Assembly (NCBI RefSeq): GCF_001713395.1
Contig: NZ_CP016450.1
Span: 3,643,501 to 3,707,500, forward strand
Length of the DNA: 64,000 bases
Source of the DNA: Sinorhizobium sp. RAC02
GTDB taxonomy: Bacteria; Pseudomonadota; Alphaproteobacteria; Rhizobiales; Rhizobiaceae
Direction of reading: 5' to 3'
Each line of letters begins with the position of its first letter. Positions within the stretch are counted from its first letter, which is position 1. Of this stretch, positions 46,656 to 55,539 are shown piece by piece. The translations under genes were made by a program, and so were the position numbers. A model generated the notes under the pieces. It saw nothing but the letters and a program-made list of their open reading frames with translations. It did no database searches and was not told the DNA's origin.

Positions 46656-47726
46656 ATGGCACGCATCACCCTCGATCACATCCGCCACGCCTACGGCGAA
46701 AAGCCGAAGTCGGAAGCGGACTATTCGCTGAAGGAAGTCCATCACGAGTGGAACGATGGCGGCGCCTACGCGCTGCTCGGGCCCTCCGGCTGCGGCAAGA
46801 CCACGCTGCTCAACATCATCTCGGGCCTGTTGCAGCCGTCGGAAGGTCGCATCCTGTTCGATGGCAAGGATGTGACGTACCTGTCGACGCAGCAGCGCAA
46901 CATCGCGCAGGTCTTCCAGTTCCCGGTCATCTACGACACGATGACGGTCTACGACAACCTGGCCTTCCCCTTGCGCAACCGCGGCGTTGCGGAACCGGAA
47001 GTCGACCGCCGGGTGCGCGAAATCCTCGAGATGATCGATCTCGCAAGCTGGGCGAAAAAGACCGCACGCGGCCTCACCGCCGACCAGAAGCAGAAGATCT
47101 CGCTCGGCCGCGGCCTCGTGCGCAACGATGTCAACGCCATCCTGTTCGACGAGCCGCTGACCGTCATCGACCCGCATATGAAGTGGGTACTGCGCTCGCA
47201 GTTGAAGAAGCTGCACCGCCAGTTCGGCTTCACCATGGTCTACGTCACCCACGACCAGACCGAAGCGCTCACCTTCGCCGACAAGGTCGTCGTCATGTAT
47301 GACGGCCAGATCGTGCAGATCGGCACGCCGGCCGAACTCTTCGAGAAGCCGAGCCACACCTTTGTCGGCTACTTCATCGGCTCGCCGGGCATGAACGTGC
47401 TGCCGGCCGCCATCGACGGCAGCAGCATCAAGGTTGGTGAGCAGACGCTCGACCTCGGCTACAAGCCGCAGATCGCCGCCGGTGCCAAGACCGAGCTCGG
47501 CATCCGCCCGGAATTCATCGCGCTTTCGCGTGACGGCATGCCTGTCTCGATCAACAAGGTCGAGGACATCGGCCGGCAGAAGATCGTGCGCGCCGAATTC
47601 GCCGGCAAGCCGATCGCCATCGTCGTGCCGGAGGATGGCGAAATTCCCGCCGATCCGCGCGTGACCTTCGATCCCACCGCCATCAACATCTACGCCGATT
47701 CTTGGCGTGTCGGCAGGGAGGGCTGA
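46656..47726 (+). CDS. glpT: Glycerol ABC transporter ATPase GlpT (degenerate signature)
   Basis: 356 aa from the ATG of MARITLDHIRHAYG, with a GGAGG site upstream. Walker A GPSGCGKTT (42-50), Walker B AILFDEP (161-167) and H-loop VTHDQ (H199) are canonical. The ABC signature reads LTADQKQK (140-147) instead of LSGGQ, and the D-loop is TVIDPH. It would pair with GlpS, which has a normal signature but no H-loop histidine. This is not the unrelated E. coli GlpT antiporter. Ten bases separate it from glpS. Confidence 0.94.
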   Translation: MARITLDHIRHAYGEKPKSEADYSLKEVHHEWNDGGAYALLGPSGCGKTTLLNIISGLLQPSEGRILFDGKDVTYLSTQQRNIAQVFQFPVIYDTMTVYDNLAFPLRNRGVAEPEVDRRVREILEMIDLASWAKKTARGLTADQKQKISLGRGLVRNDVNAILFDEPLTVIDPHMKWVLRSQLKKLHRQFGFTMVYVTHDQTEALTFADKVVVMYDGQIVQIGTPAELFEKPSHTFVGYFIGSPGMNVLPAAIDGSSIKVGEQTLDLGYKPQIAAGAKTELGIRPEFIALSRDGMPVSINKVEDIGRQKIVRAEFAGKPIAIVVPEDGEIPADPRVTFDPTAINIYADSWRVGREG

Positions 47727-47728
47727 CG

Positions 47729-48595
47729 ATGAACAAGACCTGGAACAACAAGGCCTGGTTCATGGTCCTGCCCGTTCTGCTGCTCGTCGCCTTCTCGGCG
47801 GTGATCCCGCTGATGACGGTGGTGAACTATTCGGTCCAGGACACGTTCGGCAACAACCAGTTCTTCTGGAACGGCGTCGGCTGGTTTTCCGACGTGCTGG
47901 AATCCGACCGCTTCTGGCAGGCGCTCGGGCGCAATCTGCTGTTCTCCGGCATCATTCTGACGATCGAGATTCCGCTCGGTATCCTGATTGCGCTGAACAT
48001 GCCGAAGAAGGGTCTCGGCGTACCGGTCTGCCTCGTCTTGATGGCACTGCCGCTTCTCATTCCGTGGAACGTCGTCGGCACCATCTGGCAGGTTTTCGGC
48101 CGCGTCGATATCGGCCTGCTCGGCCGCACGCTCGATGCGCTCGGCATCAGCTACAACTACGTCAACAATGTCTTCGACGCCTGGATGACGCTGATCGTCA
48201 TGGACGTCTGGCACTGGACGAGCCTTGTCGTGCTGTTGTGCTATGCCGGCCTGGTGTCGATCCCGGAGGCCTATTACCAGGCCGCCAAGATCGACGGCGC
48301 GTCGCGCTGGGCGGTGTTCCGCTACATCCAGCTGCCGAAGATGAAGCGCGTGCTGCTGATCGCCTTCCTGCTGCGCTTCATGGACAGTTTCATGATCTAT
48401 ACCGAGCCCTTCGTCATCACCGGCGGCGGTCCCGGCAACTCGACGACATTCCTGTCGATCGACCTCGTCAAGATGGCGATCGGCCAGTTCGACCTCGGCC
48501 CCGCCGCGGCAATGTCCATCATCTACTTCCTGATCATCCTGCTGCTGTCGTGGATCTTCTACACGGTCATGACCAGCAGCGACGAACAGGCGTGA
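47729..48595 (+). CDS. glpP: Glycerol ABC transporter permease GlpP
   Basis: 288 aa inner-membrane permease of the MalF type. It starts MNKTWNNKAWFMVLPVLLLVAFSAVIP two bases after the glpT stop. The EAA loop YYQAAKIDGASRWAVFRYIQLP lies around residues 185-206. It would bind one of the two ATPases; because GlpS and GlpT differ, each permease may have a preferred partner. Same operon and orientation as glpD. Confidence 0.94.
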   Translation: MNKTWNNKAWFMVLPVLLLVAFSAVIPLMTVVNYSVQDTFGNNQFFWNGVGWFSDVLESDRFWQALGRNLLFSGIILTIEIPLGILIALNMPKKGLGVPVCLVLMALPLLIPWNVVGTIWQVFGRVDIGLLGRTLDALGISYNYVNNVFDAWMTLIVMDVWHWTSLVVLLCYAGLVSIPEAYYQAAKIDGASRWAVFRYIQLPKMKRVLLIAFLLRFMDSFMIYTEPFVITGGGPGNSTTFLSIDLVKMAIGQFDLGPAAAMSIIYFLIILLLSWIFYTVMTSSDEQA

Positions 48596-48606
48596 GGGAG
48601 GAAACC

Positions 48607-49488
48607 ATGACCTCACAGGCAACCACTGCAAACACCATCCAGACGAGCGTTGCTAGCAGCGCCGGCAGCCGGGCCGGGGCCAACAGCAAGCGCAGCCTGT
48701 CCTGGCTGGTTCCGACGCTGTACATCGTCTTCCTGATGCTGCCGATCTATTGGCTCGTCAACATGAGCTTCAAGACGAATGCGGAAATCACCGGGGCGTT
48801 CTCGCTCTGGCCGGTCAACCCGACGCTTCGGAACTACACCGTGATCTTCACCGATCCGGCCTGGTATTCCGGCTACATCAACTCGATCATCTACGTGGTC
48901 TTGAACACGCTGATCTCGGTCTCGGTGGCGCTGCCGGCGGCCTACGCCTTCTCGCGCTACCGTTTCCTCGGCGACAAGCACCTGTTCTTCTGGCTCTTGA
49001 CCAATCGCATGGCGCCGCCGGCCGTCTTCGCGCTGCCTTTCTTCCAGCTCTATTCGGCCTTCGGCCTGATCGACACGCACATCGCCGTTGCGATCGCGCA
49101 TTGCCTGTTCAACGTGCCGCTTGCCGTGTGGATCCTCGAAGGCTTCATGTCGGGCGTGCCGAAGGAGATCGATGAGACCGCCTATATCGACGGTTATTCG
49201 TTCCCCAAATTCTTCGCCAAGATCTTCGTGCCGCTGATCGCGTCCGGCATCGGTGTCGCCGCCTTCTTCTGTTTCATGTTCTCCTGGGTCGAGCTCCTGA
49301 TCGCCCGCACGCTGACGACGACGGATGCCAAGCCGATCGCCGCCACGATGACGCGCACGGTCTCGGCGTCGGGCATGGATTGGGGCGTGCTCGCCGCTGC
49401 CGGCGTGCTGACCATCATCCCCGGCGCGCTCGTCATCTACTTCGTCCGCAATTACATCGCCAAGGGCTTTGCCCTGGGGAGGGTCTGA
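48607..49488 (+). CDS. glpQ: Glycerol ABC transporter permease GlpQ
   Basis: 293 aa permease of the MalG type. About 30 polar N-terminal residues (Thr/Ser/Ala-rich) precede the first membrane helix SWLVPTLYIVFLMLPIYWLV. The EAA loop is IDETAYIDGYSFPKFFAKIFVP, and the protein ends NYIAKGFALGRV. Not related to the E. coli phosphodiesterase GlpQ. Its stop shares one base with the start of the next gene. Confidence 0.94.
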   Translation: MTSQATTANTIQTSVASSAGSRAGANSKRSLSWLVPTLYIVFLMLPIYWLVNMSFKTNAEITGAFSLWPVNPTLRNYTVIFTDPAWYSGYINSIIYVVLNTLISVSVALPAAYAFSRYRFLGDKHLFFWLLTNRMAPPAVFALPFFQLYSAFGLIDTHIAVAIAHCLFNVPLAVWILEGFMSGVPKEIDETAYIDGYSFPKFFAKIFVPLIASGIGVAAFFCFMFSWVELLIARTLTTTDAKPIAATMTRTVSASGMDWGVLAAAGVLTIIPGALVIYFVRNYIAKGFALGRV

Positions 49489-49907
49489 TGACTGCCATCG
49501 TCAATCGCAACACGCGCTGGCCCGTCGCACTCGCTGCCGTGCTCGTCCTCTATGTCGTCATCGCCGGCGCCCTGTTCCTGGGGCTTCCGGTCAAGGACGG
49601 CGAGCGCGATTTCTTCGCGCCGCTGATCACCGGCGGCTGGATGGCCTGGTCGTTCCCGACGGCGATGTTCTTCCTGACGATCTTCACGCTGATCGCGCTG
49701 ATGGGCGTCTGGGAATATGCCAGCCCCGGTGGCAATCCGCGCGTCGGCATACTGCGCTTCGAGACGACCCGCGGCGACCGGCTGTTCGTGTCGCTGCTCG
49801 GATCGGCGTTCATTCATCTCGCATGGTTGGGGCTGATCGGCGCCAACCTGTGGTGGGCTCTTGCCTTGTCCGTGGTCTACGCCATCGGCGTGTTCCGCTT
49901 CGTCTAG
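49488..49907 (+). CDS. glpU: DUF2160 membrane protein GlpU of the glycerol transporter operon
   Basis: 139 aa, about four hydrophobic segments (LAAVLVLYVVIAGALFLG; FPTAMFFLTIFTLIALMGVWEY; two near the C-terminus). No enzymatic motif. It overlaps glpQ by one base (TGATG), so it is tightly coupled to the permease. In R. leguminosarum the corresponding small membrane protein is called GlpU and has no known function; an accessory role in transporter assembly or stability is inferred. Confidence 0.88.
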   Translation: MTAIVNRNTRWPVALAAVLVLYVVIAGALFLGLPVKDGERDFFAPLITGGWMAWSFPTAMFFLTIFTLIALMGVWEYASPGGNPRVGILRFETTRGDRLFVSLLGSAFIHLAWLGLIGANLWWALALSVVYAIGVFRFV

Positions 49908-49984
49908 GCAATCGGGAAGGGAGGCCCCGGGGAGAAATGGGGTCTTCATCGCATGCAATCGCAAAACCCTAAGGGAGGATCAAT

Positions 49985-51706
49985 ATGCGAAAGCAACTTC
50001 TGACGACGACGGCGGCCATGCTGCTGGCGTTTACCGGCTCCGCATTCGCGGACATGGATGCTGCCAAGAAGTTCCTGGACGCGGAAATCGGCGACATGTC
50101 CTCGCTCGACCGCACCGCCCAGGAAGCGGAAATGCAGTGGTTCGTCGACGCAGCCAAGCCGTTTGCCGGCATGGAAATCAAGGTCGTCTCCGAAACGATC
50201 ACCACGCATGAATACGAATCGAAGGTGCTGGCTCCGGCCTTTACCGCGATCACCGGCATCAAGATCACCCACGACCTGATCGGCGAGGGCGACGTCGTCG
50301 AAAAGCTGCAGACCCAGATGCAGTCGGGCGAAAACGTCTATGACGCCTATGTCAACGATTCCGACCTGATCGGCACGCACTGGCGCTACCAGCAGGCCCG
50401 TTCGCTCACCAAGTGGATGGCGAACGAAGGCAAGGACGTCACCAATCCGGGTCTCGACCTCGAGGACTTCATCGGCCTGAAGTTCACCACCGCTCCGGAT
50501 GGCGACCTCTACCAGCTGCCCGACCAGCAGTTCGCGAACCTCTACTGGTTCCGCTATGACTGGTTCAACGACGAGAAGAACAAGGCGGACTTCAAGGCGA
50601 AGTACGGCTACGACCTCGGTGTTCCGGTCAACTGGTCCGCTTACGAGGACATTGCCGAGTTCTTCACCGGCCGCGAGATCGACGGCAAGAAGGTCTATGG
50701 CCACATGGACTACGGCAAGAAGGACCCGTCGCTCGGCTGGCGCTTCACCGATGCCTGGCTGTCGATGGCCGGCAACGGCGACAAGGGCCTGCCGAACGGT
50801 CTGCCGGTCGACGAATGGGGCATCAAGGTCGACGAGAAGTCGCGTCCGGTCGGCTCGTGCGTTGCGCGCGGCGGCGACACCAATGGCCCGGCTTCGGTCT
50901 ATGCCATCCAGAAGTATCTCGACTGGCTGAAGGCCTATGCACCGGCATCCGCCCAGGGCATGACCTTCTCGGAATCCGGCCCGGTTCCCTCGCAGGGCGA
51001 GATCGCCCAGCAGATGTTCACCTATACGGCGTTCACCGCCGACTTCGTGAAGGATGGTCTGCCGGTCGTCAACGCGGACGGCACGCCGAAGTGGCGCTTC
51101 GCGCCGTCGCCGCATGGCGTCTACTGGAAGGACGGCATGAAGCTCGGTTACCAGGACGTGGGTTCCTGGACGCTTCTGAAGTCCACGCCGGACGATCGCG
51201 CCAAGGCCGCCTGGCTCTATGCGCAGTTCGTGGTCTCCAAGACGGTTGACGTCAAGAAGAGCCATACCGGCCTGACGCTCATCCGCGAATCCTCGATTGC
51301 TCATCCGTCGTTTACGGAACGCGCACCGAAGCTTGGTGGTCTGATCGAGTTCTACCGTTCGCCGGCCCGCGTGCAGTGGTCGCCGACCGGTACGAACATC
51401 CCGGACTATCCGAAGCTGGCCCAGCTGTGGTGGCAGGCGATCGGCGATGCGTCGTCGGGTGCCAAGACCGCACAGGAAGCGATGGACTCGCTGTGCGCCG
51501 AGCAGGAAAAGGTGCTGGAACGCCTCGAGCGCGCCGGCGTCCAGGGCGATATCGGCCCGAAGCTCGCCGAAGAGCATGATCTTGCCTACTGGAACAAGGA
51601 TGCCGCTGAAAAGGGCAACATTGCGCCGCAGCTCAAGATCGAGAACGAGAAGGAAAAGCCGCTCACCGTCAACTATGACGAACTCGTCAAGAGCTGGCAG
51701 AAGTAA
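49985..51706 (+). CDS. glpV: Glycerol ABC transporter substrate-binding protein GlpV
   Basis: 573 aa periplasmic binding protein, long for its family. The signal peptide is KQLLTTTAAMLLAFTGSAFA (cleavage after about residue 20). The mature protein has family-1 binding-protein features (VKVVSETITTHEYES-like core, LKFTTAPDGDLYQLPDQQFANLYWFRYDWF). A GGGAGG ribosome site precedes the ATG. It ends the glpD-glpSTPQUV run and is followed by two hairpins. Confidence 0.94.
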   Translation: MRKQLLTTTAAMLLAFTGSAFADMDAAKKFLDAEIGDMSSLDRTAQEAEMQWFVDAAKPFAGMEIKVVSETITTHEYESKVLAPAFTAITGIKITHDLIGEGDVVEKLQTQMQSGENVYDAYVNDSDLIGTHWRYQQARSLTKWMANEGKDVTNPGLDLEDFIGLKFTTAPDGDLYQLPDQQFANLYWFRYDWFNDEKNKADFKAKYGYDLGVPVNWSAYEDIAEFFTGREIDGKKVYGHMDYGKKDPSLGWRFTDAWLSMAGNGDKGLPNGLPVDEWGIKVDEKSRPVGSCVARGGDTNGPASVYAIQKYLDWLKAYAPASAQGMTFSESGPVPSQGEIAQQMFTYTAFTADFVKDGLPVVNADGTPKWRFAPSPHGVYWKDGMKLGYQDVGSWTLLKSTPDDRAKAAWLYAQFVVSKTVDVKKSHTGLTLIRESSIAHPSFTERAPKLGGLIEFYRSPARVQWSPTGTNIPDYPKLAQLWWQAIGDASSGAKTAQEAMDSLCAEQEKVLERLERAGVQGDIGPKLAEEHDLAYWNKDAAEKGNIAPQLKIENEKEKPLTVNYDELVKSWQK

Positions 51707-51719
51707 CGCAAGACGGTAA

Positions 51720-51739
51720 GCGGGCGTTCGCGCGCCCGC
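51720..51739 (+). terminator. Hairpin after glpV (first of two)
   Basis: Stem GCGGGCG / CGCCCGC with a 6-base loop, 13 bp after the glpV stop. It has no T-run; it may protect the mRNA end or assist the terminator that follows. Confidence 0.45.
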
Positions 51740-51761
51740 AACCATCATCATCCGATCCCTT

Positions 51762-51792
51762 GCCCGCGTGCCGAAAGGTGCGCGGGCCTTTT
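51762..51792 (+). terminator. Rho-independent terminator of the glycerol operon
   Basis: Stem GCCCGCG / CGCGGGC (51762-51768, 51781-51787), inner pairs closing on a GAAA tetraloop, followed by CTTTT. It lies between glpV and the convergent TetR gene. Confidence 0.8.
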
Positions 51793-51796
51793 CGTC

Positions 51797-52429
51797 TCAG
51801 CCGAGCTTTTTCACCCAGAGCGTATCGATGATGGCGGGGAACATGGTCTCCAGCATGTCGGCTTCGCTGCCGCCGCACGCGTCGATGCGCGCGAGTTTTT
51901 TGTCGAGCGTCAGGTGGGCAAATCCATGCGCCGTCGACCAGATGCCGATCAGCATGGCCTCGCCCTCCGCGTCGAGTTCGGCGCCCTCGGGCTGTCCACG
52001 AATGGCCAGCACGGTCTTTTCCAGCGCATCCCACGCCTGTCCGGTCGCCTGTTCCAGCGACGGCTGCTCCTTCACCAGGAGGTCGTGGCGGAACATCAGG
52101 TGGAAGCGGCCGGGAAAATCCACGGCGAAGCGCACATAGGCAACACCCTGCGCCTTGAGACGATCGGCGGCTGTCCCCGTTTTACCCGCCCTGGCTAGGC
52201 GATTGGCGAGTTCCTGATAGCCGAGTGCTGCAACTTCCGTCAGCAGGCCTGCCGTGCCGCCGAAATGATGGGACGGGGCTGCGGGCGAGACGCCGGCGCG
52301 GCGCGCGGTTTCGCGCAGCGTAAATCCCTCCAGGCCCCGTTCGGCCAGAAGCGCATCGGCAGCCCTGATCAGCGCGTCACGCAGGTCGCCGTGGTGATAG
52401 CCGCGTTCGGCGGTCTTTTTCTCGTTCAT
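51797..52429 (-). CDS. TetR/AcrR-family repressor
   Basis: 210 aa. The N-terminal helix-turn-helix is YHHGDLRDALIRAADALLAERGLEGFTLRETARRAGVSPAAPSHHFG, followed by a ligand-binding domain of the WHG type. The ATG at 52429 is preferred; an ATG four codons upstream is possible. It is divergent from an SDR-methyltransferase pair, and a perfect 19-bp palindrome lies between the starts, so it most likely represses both directions until an unknown ligand binds. Confidence 0.92.
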   Translation of the reverse strand: MNEKKTAERGYHHGDLRDALIRAADALLAERGLEGFTLRETARRAGVSPAAPSHHFGGTAGLLTEVAALGYQELANRLARAGKTGTAADRLKAQGVAYVRFAVDFPGRFHLMFRHDLLVKEQPSLEQATGQAWDALEKTVLAIRGQPEGAELDAEGEAMLIGIWSTAHGFAHLTLDKKLARIDACGGSEADMLETMFPAIIDTLWVKKLG

Positions 52430-52450
52430 CGTCAGTCTCACGCGATTGTT

Positions 52451-52469
52451 ATCTTTACAGTGTAAAGAT
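52451..52469. promoter_or_regulatory. Perfect TetR-type operator palindrome
   Basis: ATCTTTACAGTGTAAAGAT has perfect 9-bp arms around one central base, in the 90-bp region between the divergent TetR and SDR genes. A partial copy of the half-site (TGTAAACACTG) follows at about 52485. Confidence 0.8.
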
Positions 52470-52519
52470 TATGCGCTAGCAGAATGTAAACACTGTTCAG
52501 ATTTGTCCGAGGTATCATA

Positions 52520-53494
52520 ATGCGCACAGACGGCATGGCAACCACGGATCGCGTGGCCGGTACGAAACCGTGGACGCTCTCCGGTATGCCTGAGCAGGCC
52601 GGGCGATTTGCCGTCGTCACCGGGGCCAACAGCGGCCTCGGTTTTTTGACGGCGCGGGAACTGGTGAGGAAGGGCGCGCGGGTCCTAATGACCGCGCGTG
52701 ACGAGGGCAGGGGGCAGCTGGCGCTGGCCCGTATCCGCGCCGAGCTACCCGATGCAGCGGTCGAGCTGCGGCGGCTCGACCTTGCCGACCTCGACGACGT
52801 GTCCGGCTTCGCGGATACGGTCCTCGCAGATGGCCGGCCGCTCGATCTCCTGATCAACAATGCCGGCGTCATGATGCCGCCGCACGGGCTGACGCGGCAG
52901 GGGCACGAGACCCAGTTCGGCGTCAATCATCTCGCCCATTTTGCCCTGACGTTGCGGCTTCTGCCATTGCTTTCCGCATCGAGCAATGCGCGGGTGGTGA
53001 CCGTGAGTTCGGAGTTGCACCGCCGGGGCCGCATCCATTTCGAGGACCTGACAGGCGAAAAAAACTACGGCCGCATGGCCTTCTACGCCCAGTCGAAATT
53101 CGCCAATGCGCTGTTTGCGCTGGAACTCGACCGGCGCGTGAAGGCGGCCGGCCTGTCGATCATCAGCCTTCTCGCCCATCCCGGCTATTCCGATACCAAT
53201 CTCCAGACCAACGCGACCTCTGGCGTGCTGCGCCTTTTCATGCGCATCGGCAACCGGTTCCTCGCGCAGAATGCCGAGCAGGGTGTGCTGAACCAGCTCT
53301 ATGCGGCCACCGCCGCGGGCCTTTTCGGCGGCGAATTCATCGGCCCGGATGGTTTTCGCGAGATGCGCGGTTCGCCGTCCCTGGTGCATCCGCTGCCCGC
53401 GGCGACCGATCCCGAGCTCGCCGCAAGGTTCTGGCGGCTTTCCGAAGACCTGACCCATTTGACCTTCCCTGCGAGACCGGAGCGCGTGCAATGA
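52520..53494 (+). CDS. SDR-family oxidoreductase, retinol-dehydrogenase-like
   Basis: 324 aa short-chain dehydrogenase. The cofactor loop is [26 protein letters not shown] follows, and the catalytic motif is YAQSK. The length and C-terminal region match the long SDRs often annotated as protochlorophyllide/retinol dehydrogenase-like, which act on hydrophobic substrates. It overlaps the following methyltransferase gene as ATGA. Substrate unknown. Confidence 0.9.
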   Translation: MRTDGMATTDRVAGTKPWTLSGMPEQAGRFAVVTGANSGLGFLTARELVRKGARVLMTARDEGRGQLALARIRAELPDAAVELRRLDLADLDDVSGFADTVLADGRPLDLLINNAGVMMPPHGLTRQGHETQFGVNHLAHFALTLRLLPLLSASSNARVVTVSSELHRRGRIHFEDLTGEKNYGRMAFYAQSKFANALFALELDRRVKAAGLSIISLLAHPGYSDTNLQTNATSGVLRLFMRIGNRFLAQNAEQGVLNQLYAATAAGLFGGEFIGPDGFREMRGSPSLVHPLPAATDPELAARFWRLSEDLTHLTFPARPERVQ

Positions 53495-54057
53495 CCGAAC
53501 TGACGATGGATGGCTGCCATTTCTTCCGAGCGTGGATCCGCGATCCGCTGCGGGTCGCTTCTATCACGCCGTCGGGCAAGGCGCTGGCGGACCTTATCGT
53601 GCGCGAGATCGGACCGGAAACGGGTCGTGTCATCGAACTCGGCCCGGGCACTGGCGTTTTCACACGCGCATTGCTGCGGCGTGGCGTTGCGGAGGAGGAC
53701 ATCCTGCTCGTCGAGAAGGGGGCGGAGTTTGCAGCTCTCCTCCAGCAGCGTTTCCCGAAGGCGAAGATCGCCTGCATCGACGCGACGGATGTCGCCCGGT
53801 TCTGCCCGGATCATGCAGGCGCCGCTATCAGCGGCCTGCCGCTGCTCTCGATGCGGCCGCAGACGGTTCATGCGATCCTCGAGGGCACCTTTGCCCGGCT
53901 CGGCGCGGGCGCGGCGCTCTATCAGTTCACCTATGGTCTTCGCTGCCCGGTGCCGCACGCCGTGCTCGATAGTCTCGGATTGTCGGCAGTCAGGGTCGGC
54001 GGCACGCTGCGCAATGTGCCGCCCGCCTTCGTTTACCGGATCGGCCGCAAGGCCTGA
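53491..54057 (+). CDS. SAM-dependent methyltransferase, PmtA-like (phospholipid N-methyltransferase family)
   Basis: 188 aa. The SAM-binding motif I is [16 protein letters not shown]; the N-terminal [24 protein letters not shown] and SGLPLLSM motifs match the rhizobial/Rhodobacter PmtA group that methylates phosphatidylethanolamine. Some features differ from typical PmtA, so another lipid or small molecule is possible. Coupled by ATGA overlap to the SDR gene, which suggests that the two enzymes act in one pathway. Confidence 0.82.
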   Translation: MTELTMDGCHFFRAWIRDPLRVASITPSGKALADLIVREIGPETGRVIELGPGTGVFTRALLRRGVAEEDILLVEKGAEFAALLQQRFPKAKIACIDATDVARFCPDHAGAAISGLPLLSMRPQTVHAILEGTFARLGAGAALYQFTYGLRCPVPHAVLDSLGLSAVRVGGTLRNVPPAFVYRIGRKA

Positions 54058-54099
54058 GTGCGCGACCCAAAATCTTTTGCCGGATTCCATGCATTGCAC

Positions 54100-54137
54100 A
54101 CCGCGGGGTCTTCCGCTAAGAGACCCCGCGGTTTCTC
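54100..54137 (+). terminator. Rho-independent terminator after the methyltransferase gene
   Basis: Perfect 12-bp stem ACCGCGGGGTCT / AGACCCCGCGGT (54100-54111, 54121-54132), 9-base loop, then TTCTCC. The T-run is short. Confidence 0.8.
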
Positions 54138-54178
54138 CCGCGCGCTCGCGCGTATATATGGAATAGCGGTATACACTC

Positions 54179-55453
54179 ATGGCACGCATCGTGATGAAAT
54201 TCGGCGGAACGTCCGTCGCTGACCTCGACCGTATCCACAATGTGGCCCGCCATGTGAAACGTGAAGTCACTGCCGGCCACGAGGTGGCCGTCGTCGTTTC
54301 CGCCATGTCCGGCAAGACGAACGAACTCGTCGGCTGGGTGCAGGGCATGCCCAAGGTCACGGGCGCCAATTCACCCTTCTACGATGCGCGCGAATACGAT
54401 GCCATCGTCGCTTCCGGCGAACTGGTGACGGCCGGGCTTCTGGCCATCGCGCTCCAGTCGATGGATATCAATGCGCGCTCCTGGCAGGGCTGGCAGATCC
54501 CGATCAAGACCGACAGCGCACATGGTGCGGCCCGCATCCTCGATATCGACGGCACGGAAATCATCCGCCGCATGGCCGAGGGCCAGGTTGCCGTCGTCGC
54601 CGGCTTCCAGGGGCTTGGCCCGGACAACCGCGTCGCCACGCTCGGCCGCGGTGGCTCGGACACTTCTGCCGTCGCCATTGCCGCTGCCGTCAAGGCGGAC
54701 CGCTGCGATATCTATACCGACGTCGATGGCGTCTACACGACCGACCCGCGCATCGAGCCGAAGGCCCGCCGCCTGAAGAAGATCGCCTTCGAGGAAATGC
54801 TCGAAATGGCGTCCCTCGGCGCCAAGGTTCTGCAGGTGCGCTCGGTCGAGCTCGCCATGGTGCACAAGGTGCGCACCTTCGTTCGCTCCTCTTTCGAGGA
54901 CCCCGATGCGCCGGGCATGGGCGATCTTCTGAACCCGCCCGGTACGCTGATTTGTGATGAGGATGAGATCGTGGAACAGGAAGTCGTAACCGGCATCGCC
55001 TATGCCAAGGATGAAGCGCAGATCTCGCTCCGCCGCGTCGCCGACCGGCCGGGCGTTTCGGCCGCGATCTTCGGCCCGCTTGCCGAATCGCATATCAACG
55101 TCGACATGATCGTCCAGAACATTTCCGAGGACGGCTCGAAGACGGACATGACCTTCACCGTGCCGTCCGGCGACATGGAGAAGGCGCTCAGGGTTCTCGA
55201 AGGCGCCAAGGAACAGGTCGGTTTCGACGTGATCCAGCACGAGACGGGCCTGGTAAAGGTCTCCGTCATCGGCATCGGCATGCGCAGCCATGCGGGTGTC
55301 GCAGCTTCCGCCTTCCGGGCGCTGGCCGACAAGGGCATCAACATCAAGGCCATCACCACCTCCGAGATCAAGATTTCCATTCTGATCGACGGTGCCTATG
55401 CCGAACTCGCTGTTCGGACTTTGCATTCCGTGTACGGTCTCGATAAGAAGTAA
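54179..55453 (+). CDS. lysC: Aspartate kinase
   Basis: 424 aa enzyme of the first step in lysine, threonine and methionine synthesis. The kinase domain starts [15 protein letters not shown] and contains [13 protein letters not shown]; two C-terminal ACT domains ([34 protein letters not shown]) mediate feedback control. Lysine and threonine inhibition is expected by family. The ribosome site is weak; the conserved N-terminus fixes the start. Confidence 0.96.
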   Translation: MARIVMKFGGTSVADLDRIHNVARHVKREVTAGHEVAVVVSAMSGKTNELVGWVQGMPKVTGANSPFYDAREYDAIVASGELVTAGLLAIALQSMDINARSWQGWQIPIKTDSAHGAARILDIDGTEIIRRMAEGQVAVVAGFQGLGPDNRVATLGRGGSDTSAVAIAAAVKADRCDIYTDVDGVYTTDPRIEPKARRLKKIAFEEMLEMASLGAKVLQVRSVELAMVHKVRTFVRSSFEDPDAPGMGDLLNPPGTLICDEDEIVEQEVVTGIAYAKDEAQISLRRVADRPGVSAAIFGPLAESHINVDMIVQNISEDGSKTDMTFTVPSGDMEKALRVLEGAKEQVGFDVIQHETGLVKVSVIGIGMRSHAGVAASAFRALADKGINIKAITTSEIKISILIDGAYAELAVRTLHSVYGLDKK

Positions 55454-55486
55454 TGACCAGCCGAGTCGGCGCCGATCTTGTGATCG

Positions 55487-55506
55487 CCAGCGCGGACAAG
55501 CGCTGG
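55487..55506 (+). other. Hairpin between lysC and ptsP
   Basis: Stem CCAGCGC / GCGCTGG with a 6-base loop in the 86-bp gap between lysC and ptsP. It has no T-run, so transcription may continue into ptsP. Confidence 0.4.
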
Positions 55507-55539
55507 TGAGGTAACGTCATTTTCGGGAGACGCCACGCG

